NCBI GenBank assembly: GCA_009801085.1
Contig: VNWV01000001.1
Coordinates: 6,820,001 to 6,884,000 of the forward strand
DNA length: 64,000 nucleotides
Direction: 5' to 3'
Source: Lasiodiplodia sp. COLG20
Taxonomy: Eukaryota > Ascomycota > Dothideomycetes > Botryosphaeriales > Botryosphaeriaceae
A model generated the notes under the pieces. It was not told the DNA's origin. It did no database searches and worked only from the letters and a program-made list of their open reading frames with translations. The translations under genes and the position numbers were made by a program. Each line of letters begins with the position of its first letter. Within the stretch, counting starts at the first letter, position 1. Positions 35,301 through 45,187 of the stretch are shown one piece after another.

Positions 35301-37982
35301 TGCCGCCAATTCTCACACAGAAAGAATCCACCCCCACTTTCGATATTCGATTCCCACAATCCACACCCCGTCTTCCTTTCTCCGGCCCACGCATCCCCCC
35401 GCCAGATGCCGCCGCCGACGCCCCCGATGCGCCGATGACCGGCGCTGCGTCGGAAAAGCGCCGCGCAGCCCACGCCGCTGCTTTCCGCGCTTGAGCGGAC
35501 CTGCGCTTACACGGTCGTGGTTGCAGTCACGGGATTTGGCTTCCTGGATCGTCGATGCCTTGATGCCTCACCATTGACCTTACTCAGCATCTCCTTTCCC
35601 ACTTCTCTCTTCTTACTCATGTGCAATTGATATGCATTGAGTCTCCTTTACTGCGTTCGGGCTCAATTTCCTTCTCAATTGCAATTCAATGCGACCACAG
35701 TGTTCTTTTTTTTTCCTTTTTAGTCCAAGTTTTTTTTTTTCTCTCCACAGCGCGCACGCCGGCCGGTCGCGGCGCATCTTTTGCACGCTCGTCTTCCCCT
35801 GCGCACCCTGAATGCGTGCGCCTTGGGACCTGGTCTGCTCTCTTCCCCACACCAAACGCACACTCACACCGGCAGAGTGTTTTCACGGACGAACCCCTTT
35901 TCGCACCGGGCTGCGCGGCAAGAAAAGATGTGCTGGCTGTCAACGCACGTCCAGAAGTGGGGTTTGGGTCGGGTTGGCGACCCAGAGAGAACGCTCCGAC
36001 CGCATATGCAAGAAGCTTCGGCGCTCACCCGGTGGGCTGGGGGATAAGGAGAAGCACTGACGGTGTGCGGTCGTGCTTGGATGTTCTCCTGAGCCTTTCC
36101 CCTGGGTGGCGTGGATAAGGGGGGCTCCGTGCAGACCGTGGGAATTGATACGGTCGGGCCTCCCCTTCTTTTCATCCTCTGTGCGCGCGCACGCGCGACG
36201 CGCGCACGAGGCGGCGCGGGCGCGGTACGTGCTATCACGTCAGCTCCCATCAGATCATCGTGGCGACTCTCGAGAGAGGAGCCGCGTCGGTACCTGAGCG
36301 TGCCTGAGCGTCGTTGGCTTGCGAGCAGGGTGTGGTGTGCGCAGTTGGTAGGTCGTGCGTTTGGCTCGCTGGCGTTCCGCCGGCGGGGGTCTCGAACACA
36401 GACGGGAAGGTGAAGAAGGCGGTGGAGGATGTGGGCGGCGGGTTCAGTTCAGGTGGGGTTAGGGAAAGGCGCGGCTCTGCGGACGGGCCAGGAACAGGTG
36501 GGGAAAAGAGGCTTCTTCAGTGGGGATGAGGAGAGGGCACAGAGCCTCCTGGTGATGGAGCGCCTTGCTTGACCGCCAACTCGCTGTGGATACTTTCTGG
36601 AATGCCTTTGTCTTTTAGCGAGAAAGAAAGCGCGAAGGCGTGCGCGGTTCGTTCGTTCTTGCATGACTGACCGATCCCCGACCGCTTTCTTCCACACCCA
36701 CCCTCCACTTCGGCCGCGTCTCCTCTTTTCAGGCTTCACCGAACGTTTTGCGTTCCTGCGTTAGCGTTGGGCCGCGCCGCCACCTGTTTGTTTGCGATGC
36801 ATCGCCGACCGGTCGGCATGCTTTCCCCGACCGACCACCGCCTGTCTCCGGCCGAGAAGAGGGAAAGAGCATGAAGGAGGTGAGAATGGACGTGCTGCTG
36901 AGTTGGCATGCTGCAGGCTTTCTCCGCGGTGGAGCTTTCTCGGGAGCCAGGAGGTGACGGTCTCCTAGAAGGGTAGGTAGGTACGACGCGCTGTGTGGCG
37001 GAGCAAAGAGCTAAGGAGTGGGAGAGTTTAGAGGGGAGGCCTGGAAGTGTACGGTGAGTGGGAGGAGGAGTGAGGAGGAGCGTCGCGCTGTTCTTCCTAC
37101 GCGAAGGCTGAATGGAAGCTCAAGGTGAGTTTGGAGGGCGCTTAAACTATCATCAGCGATCGGGAGCCCGGTAGGCCGTCTACTTGCTGGTTTCAACTTG
37201 TGTGCCGAAACGATCGCTATGATTGTTGTGATGAGGATATCTAGCGATCTCTCTGTTCGCTTGGTACATTCTGCAAGTTTGCCTTGGTGCGTGGCTTGGT
37301 TTAAGACTTCGCTCGGATATTTGGATGAGTGAATATGATGCAGTCAAGCTCGAATTACGGTGTACTTCTTTTCGTCTAGGATGTACTGTATATTGCAAAA
37401 TTCATCTTTGCTATTTTACGTGTTTTGATACCATCATGTTGCTGGCTTGGGGTGTTCCTCTGTCCATACCATTCGTTCTTACTGTTACACAGACACGTGC
37501 TGTCAGCATGCGACTTCTCGTACAGTCCCTCTTGCAGCCGATGGCTAGCGTCGATTTAATTTTTGCTCATCTTATGGGTAGTTGAAGCTATCGTCCGGAC
37601 GAGAATGTCGAATTTTTAATTCTACATACATATCCGGACGATAGCTTCAGCTACCCACGTATGTTATTTTTTCTAAGGCGGAGTTGGGGCATAGTTACGC
37701 TATGTTCTAAGCCCTGCTATTCTTCGCGCTAGCCAACGGCTGCGAGAGGGGGTTGTATGTGAATGGCTGCTGAAGCACACCATGTCGCAAATGCCAGGCC
37801 ATGATCAACGAATCATTCTCCGCATCAACTTTGTGGCTTGCAGCGGCTGATAGAGCACACGCAAGTCGGGCGACTTGCATGATGGCTGTGTCCTACCCCT
37901 CAGCAACTTCATCGCAAGGCTCAGCAATAGCGAGACCACGCCCACCCCCATCGTTCTCAGACCTATGTGAACCCACAACCCC
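32333..37982. other. 5.6-kb region without a recognisable gene
   Basis: Between PMA1 and the NLR-like gene. 32333-32500 is the PMA1 3' flank. 32500-37000 is GC-rich with CT-rich patches, a T/C-rich tract at 35700-35745 and many motif-less overlapping frames. 37200-37700 is AT-richer and holds hairpin copy B. A 64-codon ATG frame at 35300-35494 (Pro/Ala-rich) has no partner exon. No tRNA or transposase seen. Confidence 0.45.
37575..37743. repeat. palindromic element, copy B (best preserved, 169-bp unit)
   Basis: A hairpin at 37575-37657 has 24-nt arms (37575-37598 and 37634-37657) with one mismatch. Each arm includes GAAGCTATCGTCCGG or its complement, itself containing the palindrome TCGTCCGGACGA at the left arm end. 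It is followed by about 86 bp ending in CTGCTATTCTTCGCGCTAGC and CGGCTGC (to 37743). Copy C has the same 83-bp hairpin and the same 20-mer at the same offset, so the repeated unit is at least 169 bp. It lies 240 bp before the start codon of the NLR-like gene. Confidence 0.85.
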
Positions 37983-40900
37983 ATGGCAGGGGCAAGACAG
38001 CTTGAAAGCATGGCCCAAGTCAGTGGGGACACCCCAACAAGCAGAGAGCTATGCCTCCTCTCTCTTGACGGCGGCGGCATCAAAGGGCTATCCTCCTTAC
38101 TCATTTTGAGAAGGCTGATGGAGAACATCAACCCGACAAGCCCACCGAAACCCTATGAGCACTTCGACATGATATGCGGTACCTCCACCGGTGGACTCAT
38201 TGCTATCATGCTTGGGAGGCTGCGGCTTTCTGTGCAGGAATGCATCGACGAATATTTGAAACTTTCCCCGCTCATCTTCGTCAAAACGAAGCACCGCCTG
38301 AAGTTCGATGCTTCAGTCCAGGGCCGATTCGATCATGAAGCATTCGAACGAGGCATTCGAAACATGCTGGTTAAGTATGGCTTCGGTGAAGACACTTTGT
38401 TCAGAGAAGAACAGGCGGACCCTCCCTGCAAAGTGTACGTTTGACACTCTCACCCATGCAATGACATGACAACTGACCGATAATAGATTTGTATGTGCAA
38501 CCAGCTACGCGCACCGAGGAGTAGTCATCCTATCGAACTATTACTCCGATCGACGGGATAGTGAGTTGTGGAGCACCGCCAAAATATGGGAGGTTGCTCG
38601 CGCCACATCTGCTGCCCCGACATTCTTTGACCCTATCACAATCAGCGGCGAAAAGCTTGGTGACGGAGCCCTCGGGGCAAACAATCCCGTCCGAGAACTT
38701 GAGGAAGAGGCAAGGGATGTGTGGGGGAGAAGAGATCCGGCCTGGAACTTCGAGGCAAACGTACGATGTCTGGTATCGGTCGGAACCGGCAAACTTGCCC
38801 TGGAACCTTTCCATGAGACCTTTTGGAGCCTCAAGATTTTGAAGTCTCTCCAAAGAATCCTCACGGAAACCGAAGACACCGCGAACCACTTCCACAAAGT
38901 CCATACAGATCTCTTCCAAAAGAACCAGGCCTTCCGTTTCAACGTGGATCAGGGGCTGGAAGAAGTCGGACTGGAGGAGATCAATGAGATTGACAATGTC
39001 AAGGCGCTGACAAGGAGGTATCTCAGCAAGGAAACTGTCTACATTGCTCTGGGAAATTGTGTCCAGCAACTAAAGGACCGCGGATGTACGTCTATCTATG
39101 CTTGATACTTGATTACAGTTGTTCGCAGTCTACATCTGTCTGAAGATTTTTGCAAACGAGGAAGCAGATTCGCTGCCAAGATTCTGACTGTTGTTCAATC
39201 GTACTAGGGATCCCGAAGATAATGAACCTTGCTCGAAGTCATTCTTTGCGGGTTTCCAGCCAGCTCGAGCTGACGCCAATTGCCTTCGACCTTTTCTCAT
39301 CCTGCTCCCATACCTCAGAGTACCAGTCTTGGAGTCGGGAGGGCGCGGTCCTCGCGTACGATAAAGGCAATTCTGGCTTGAAAGCGGAACACAATCGAAC
39401 GTCTGCTGCTTACATTGCTGCGGGTCTGATTGATGACGGAGATCCATGGAGCGGTCGGGTGCCACGAGTTTACTATTTCAACTGCCGTCCACAATCAAGA
39501 ACAAGGGGAGGTCTGGGAAGAGAGAACGTTTCTCCAACTGCTAATTCCACGAGCCCCAACGATATTCTGGATTCATTGACATTGCAGGCTTTGGCCGAAG
39601 GAGACCAAACATTTCGCCTCAGGTTCCTAAGCACCACCGAGGGCAGGACGGCTTTACGATGCATACTCAGTTCCAGTACCTCCGTCGACCTTGAGACAAA
39701 GAAGCGGCACTTCATTTCCCACCTCAGAACTCTAGCCGTGCCCTCCATAATTGCAGTTGACAACGTTGACGACGTCGAAGGAGACTACGGCGTGCATCTC
39801 GTTTGGGAACTCGCACACCAATGCCAAGATTTGGGTGTACCTACCAAATTTGTTGTAAGCATTACCAATCCTCATGAAGTACCATTTGAGGGGATATCGG
39901 TGTTTTGTGTGTGGAATGATCTTGAGTATCTCGGTTGGTCTACCCCTCCTCTTAATCACGTCGACCAACTGAATGTTGACATTCATCTGTAGAGTGCCTT
40001 GATGTCCTTGGTAGAAAACCACAGGAGAACAAGCGCCGAGAGGACATATGTGATGCCGAACTAGGAACGGCGGATTGGATATGGCGTCATCAATCTTACG
40101 TATCCTGGGAAAATATGCCTCATGGCATCCTATGGATTGAAGGGAAGCCAGGGAGTGGGAAGTCTGTGCTTGCTAAGAGCGTGAGTAGCAGGCACAGGGT
40201 GATGCTGGGGTCGGAACGTGACCGGAGACGCCGGGATGGAGAGGAGCATTCTCTATCAGGGAACAGTCTCATGCTCTTCTCTGACTGGTACTACAGCACG
40301 CGAAGCAACGCCACTGCGCGGAATCACAGGTTCTTGTTCCAATCCATACTTTTCCAATGGCTACAACAAAATCCTGCAATATTTCCACTTTTCGTTTCCG
40401 AATATCGGCAAAAGGAGCCGCTTTCGGAGTCTTGGATCAGTATAAATTCCTTGAGGAGGATCATCAAGAAGATCGTGGAGCAAGGGGCGCCGATTTTGTC
40501 CGTGGTTGATGCCATGGATGAATCTGAAAATGGGCAAGATTCCGAGATTCAAAGACAGAATGTCGTCCGGAGCTTCCTCGAGATGGTTGCTGAGGTTCCA
40601 AATTCAAAAGCAAGATTCATCATACTCTCTCGGCCCTCCACAGAGATCGAAGATCAATTCTTGAAACCTGAATGGCAAAAGTTTGTCTGCAGAATCAATA
40701 TGCAAGAGAACAACTTTGGCGCTATATCAAAAATCATCGATTCGGGTATGGCATCTCTCCAAGAACGAATGGAAATATTTTCCGGAAGGGGACAAATTGC
40801 TCAGGAGCTTTCGTCTTCATCGCTCCCCAGTGATCCCGCGGATTCTGAGAAATACAGAACAATTCGATCATACTTGGTCGACAATGCGGATGGCGTGATC

Positions 40901-42892
40901 TTATGGGTAACAGTCATCATTAAGACGCTAACGTCTCTGATTGAGAATGGCGAGGACAGCTTTGCAAAACTTGAGAAGAAACTTCGCAGTCTGCCAAAAG
41001 ATTTGAGCGAGCTATACAAGCAAATTGTGGATGATCTTTGTACGAGATTATCCTCTGAGGAGGTTTTGGAGACTCGAAGAACGTTGATGTGGGTCAGCAG
41101 AGGGAGTCTACTGGGCCGGCTTCCATTGGGCGCATTGTATGAGGCAATTCCAATATCTTCGTTGGAGACGACGAATTTTGGAGACGATCCAGATCCTATA
41201 TTTGGGGACAAAATGCAGGTCGGCAACTGGTACGCCTTCCGCAGGAGACTACGGCTGAGGTGTGGACCTTTCCTGGATGTAATTACGGCCGAATCACGCA
41301 ACCATCCAAAGTTCTTCCGAAGGAATTACCATTCCAGCAATACAATTCAGCTTCTCCATCGGACAGTAAAAGACTTCTTGGCCAACCCAGAGACTGCAGG
41401 CGCAGTCTACTTCACAGACGAGATGGCGACTGCAGCTGTAAGCGAGGATAAAGCGAGCTACCTATCCATCCTGGAACGTGGTTTTGAACGCTCCATGCAA
41501 GATGAAGGCCCTGGGACATATATTGAGATGCGCAAGAAAGCCATCGATGATATCCTCAAATTTTTTGAGAGGCGTATGCTCTTCACCTTCTTTCAATCAG
41601 ACAAACTCAATCCGGATATATTTTCTCAATGTGCTCATTATATCCTCGCTCGGCTATCACCACTAAATCCCGAGATAGACATGTTAGACTCTCTTCCATG
41701 GAGTACTGAGGACACATTTCTGAGGAAATCTTTGTTGGAGCGAGTAGATCCATCGGATGCAGAAGATGTTGGTGAATTTTTTGCAACACTGATTCAGAAC
41801 CGATCCATCCGACTTAATATATCGCCAAGATACGTCAAATTCTCAGGGCAACCACGCTGGGAAGAAAAATATCTGCTGGAGCTTATATTTGCAGAGCTTA
41901 CTTACCAAGCCTGCATCAATGGTTTGCCAAATGCAGCATCCATCCTGGTTAATTTATGGTTTCCAAAAGATAATGGTTCAACTTACCTTGCTCAACAAAG
42001 AGGCGCACAAGGATATACGCTTGCAACAGTGGTGTTTCTGGTCTCCCTACAACATGGCCCAACGGCCATCTGCCGCCAGATGTGGGCACTCTTGAACGAA
42101 ACTTGCGTTGACTGGGTCTGCGGGCTTTGGCATGTTCGGCATAAAAGCTATCCTGGAATACCATTCAACATTAGTTTAGCAGAGAAGCTCGCCGTCAAAT
42201 CGGGCCATGTCGAGATTATTACGGACTTGGCATCCAAGTTATGGCTTCGCAGCGACCACGACACCGAGATTCTTGAGAAAAGACTGGAAGCCGACCGAGC
42301 TCGACAAAGACAACTCTCTCCAATTTTACTTTCGGCATTTGTTTTGGTATTCTTTGGTCCCTTCATACTTGTCCTATGGTTAGTGGAAGACGTTCTTGGC
42401 AGAAGTTTGTTGAGATGCATACCATTGGCATCCCGGGAGTCGAAGCGTAGCAATACGAGAGAGCGTCTACGCCAAAACTCGATGACGAACCCCTTTGACC
42501 ATGCACAAATTCAGCAGAAGTCTTCGACTACTCTAAATGCTTTTAGGAGAGACGATGAACTCGAGATGATTACCACAATGCTGAAAGAGAAGGCGGGAGA
42601 AGTAAGACAAAGAAGCATGACCGGTCAGGACAATGCAATAAGAGATGAGATAATGCCATCTCCAAGCATCATGGAGGCACTGACCGTAGTGATGAAGCAT
42701 GATGCGGAGATGGGCGACATGTTGAGAAAGAGAGAGGTCCTTACGCCATTGGTGCGAAAAATCGAGTGGCGGAGACAGAGGAAAAGTTTATCAATATTGC
42801 TTGAGAAACACCTGAAGGAAGAAAGCGAGCGGTGGGTAGCCGAGGAGAAAAAGGTAAAGGTAGAGTACTTGATGAGGCATATATCAAAATGA
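37983..42892 (+). CDS. patatin-like phospholipase / NACHT NTPase (fungal NLR-like protein) with C-terminal membrane helix
   Basis: Fungal NLR-like receptors pair an N-terminal effector with a NACHT switch and act in heterokaryon incompatibility or defence. Exons 37983-38434, 38487-39085, 39181 (or 39208)-39933 and 39993-42892 give about 1567 residues. The patatin domain is complete: oxyanion DGGGIKG (29-35), nucleophile elbow GTSTG (Ser68) and DGA (210-212). About 250 residues of linker with a Walker-B-like SIIAVDNVDD follow. NACHT has Walker A GKPGSGKS (about 652-659) and Walker B ILSVVDAMDES (about 769). Unusually I see no ankyrin, TPR or WD40 repeats; the C-terminus has one hydrophobic helix (about 1378-1402) and charged helices. 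The acceptor of the third exon is uncertain (39180 or 39207). It is tail-to-tail with kinase B. Confidence 0.85.
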
Positions 42893-43128
42893 GGATATAA
42901 ACTCCAACGCATTCTCAGATTCGAATTAGTACCTCGATAAGCAATAGTCTATAATCTTTCGACCTCAGTAAAGATAGATTGTAGTTCACAAAGCCGTCTC
43001 CGATCAGAAACCGCGACGCTACTGCGAGGTCGGCCTGCTAAATTGCAACAGCTTTAGTTGTGTACTATTACTCACAAATAAGCACTCATGCTCTAATTCG
43101 AATAGCGGGAGGCAGAGAGACCCCGCGA

Positions 43129-44354
43129 CTAAGGGTCCCCCTGCCACGGCGTATACACCACACCCACCTCAACCTCCTGAAACACCTTCCTGCTATCCCA
43201 CCTCCGCTCCACATCCTCCCTCTCCATCTCCCTCACGATCTCCCCAAACCGCCGGCCGTACCGCGGGTGTATCTCATAATGGGAGCGGCGGTCCTCACCG
43301 CCAACGTTGTAGTTTCCGAACGTTTTCCGAAGCTCTCGCGGCTGCGTGACGCGCTGGCTCACGCACGCCATGACGGTCGCCAGCCCCCAGACGTCGCTCT
43401 TCGCGGTCAGGCGCGGCGCCTCCGGCGGTAGCCAGTCCAGGTCGGCCCCGGGGCGGTTGGCGCCCCGTGGTCGCCGGCGCAGCTGCGCCTCGGCGGCGGC
43501 ATTGGTGGATGAACCTGGTGCAGTGGTGGGTTAGCGGTGGGAGCGGGTGGTGGAAGGGGAAAGGTCGGTCTGGTACGTCGGACAGGGAAAGGAGAGCAAG
43601 GTGTGAATAGTGGATACAGGGAGAGGGGTGGTGGGGGTTGGGCAAGGTAGGGAAGGTGAGATCCCACTTACCGAAATCTCCGAGAATCGAGGTAAGGCCG
43701 CCCGGTGCGTTGTTGTCGGGGCGGAGGAGGATGTTCTCGAGTCTTATGTCTTTGTGGATGATGGCATCCCAGTTGGGGAGAGGGCTGTCGGGGGCGCGGA
43801 TGCCGTAGTGGCAGTAGGCGAGGGCGGCAGCCATGTCTTTGAAGACGTTCTTCGCGGCTTCAACACCAGGGTCAGGGTTTCTTTGAGTGCTGTATTCGAG
43901 CGTCAGTAAGCTTGTATGTGTGAAAGAGCTAGTATACAGCGAAAGCAGATAGGAGAACCTACTCCTTGATAAATTGCGCCAGGTCGCCCCCCATGTGGTA
44001 CTCTACTATGATGGCCCCCATCATGGTGTCCATGTTTGCGAACGACTCTACCATTCTGATAATGTTTGGGTGATCGAGTACCCTCAGTGCTCGATATTCT
44101 CTGCAAATGCTTGCCACTGCTTCTTCTCCAAAGGCTGTTTTCTTGCCATACAATCTTCCATCGGCTTCCTTTTTCACAACGTACACGCCGCATTCCCGAT
44201 CACCTGTATGGCGAATGGCGCGGACCAAATTGTATCTATTAGTGGGATTTTTAGGGATTGGCATGCTGAACCTCGAAATATGCTGTGGATACTGCTGCGT
44301 TTCAAGTGCTTGGTATGTTATAGTTGTGTTCGATTTTTCGAGAGGAAACCCCAT
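43129..44354 (-). CDS. small divergent protein kinase, kinase B
   Basis: Same family as kinase A. Exons 44354-43963, 43889-43672 and 43514-43129 encode 331 residues. The N-lobe reads CGVYVVKKEADGRLYGKK with a degenerate glycine loop, then EYRALRVLDHPNIIRMVESF and VEYHMGGDLAQFIK. The catalytic loop is HKDIRLEN: the Asp is kept, but Arg of HRD is Lys and the usual Lys two residues after the Asp is Arg. DFG is intact across the second intron. The activation segment is LDWLPPEAPRLTAKSDVWGLA. The tail ends FQEVEVGVVYTPWQGDP. Activity is therefore doubtful. The frame opens upstream from a TTG; the first ATG is used. It lies 236 bp from the stop of the NLR-like gene, so a functional link is possible but inferred from position only. 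Confidence 0.78.
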
Positions 44355-45187
44355 AAACTCTTCCTTGAAGAATTTATAGCCTTGAGATTGCCTCAAAGTT
44401 GTGGCCGAAGGTAGTATGTATCACGAGGGGTAGTTTAACTTGTAATTTAGCCTGGGATTTGGTCTGCTGCACGAAACACCACTGTAAAGAAATCCAAAGA
44501 TACTTCTCGGTGGAGTTAATCACTTGCCTCAGCCTTGCTCCGGCACACGGGAATTCGTATTAAAACAACACTGTGGAGAATTATAAAAAGAACTTGGTGC
44601 CTTGATTTGAAAGCGAAATGTCTTAAGCGTTAGCATGAACACATCACAAGGTGCAAATGAATCAAGTTTATGGCGCTTTAAAATTATTTGTCGTGTTAAT
44701 GGCATACGCGCCGCTCAAAACGAGTCGTGTCATAAGTCACAGATTCATAAGCAGAGAACAAGAAGAGTATAAGTCTACAAATACCACGGTAGCTGGTAAT
44801 TCATCGCAGGAGAGTTTCATGTGTGTAGCGATGCTCTAAGCCGGTGCGATCTGTCAGAGCACAAACAGCCGACCTATCACGCTCACGGTCGTGTGAGAGA
44901 TTCCTTTTCCTTCAAAACACGTGTTAGACTTGCTTACGTGGCAGACTGCCTTGCATATCAGTTGTCTCTGTCAGCAGGCGGGCGGGGTAGACAGATAATG
45001 AACGTCAGCCTTGCCTCAATGATCACGAACTCCACTCCCCTCACCAATACTGAGTCTGCAACTTCAAGCGCGGGGAATTCTCATTGACATCGAAACCTTA
45101 GTTTTCTGTTTGAGTCGAAAAGCCTCTCCAGTCCGTATCATAGCGGCGTTCCAAACATTTGACTCCACGTCGCAGGAAGGATCAACG
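44355..45187. other. divergent spacer kinase B / HET gene
   Basis: 833 bp, AT-rich, containing the presumed 5' regions of kinase B (minus) and the HET gene (plus). No recognisable gene; short open frames at 44651-44839 and 44821-45087 have no motifs. Confidence 0.45.

Noticed and set aside
35300..35494. A 64-codon ATG frame, Pro/Ala-rich
   Set aside because: No similarity, no adjoining exon in frame, and the GC-rich context explains the open stretch.
40170..40269. An intron after the Walker A motif starting at the GTGAGT near 40181
   Set aside because: The best acceptor gives 79 nt, which breaks the frame, whereas reading through keeps the NACHT frame open.
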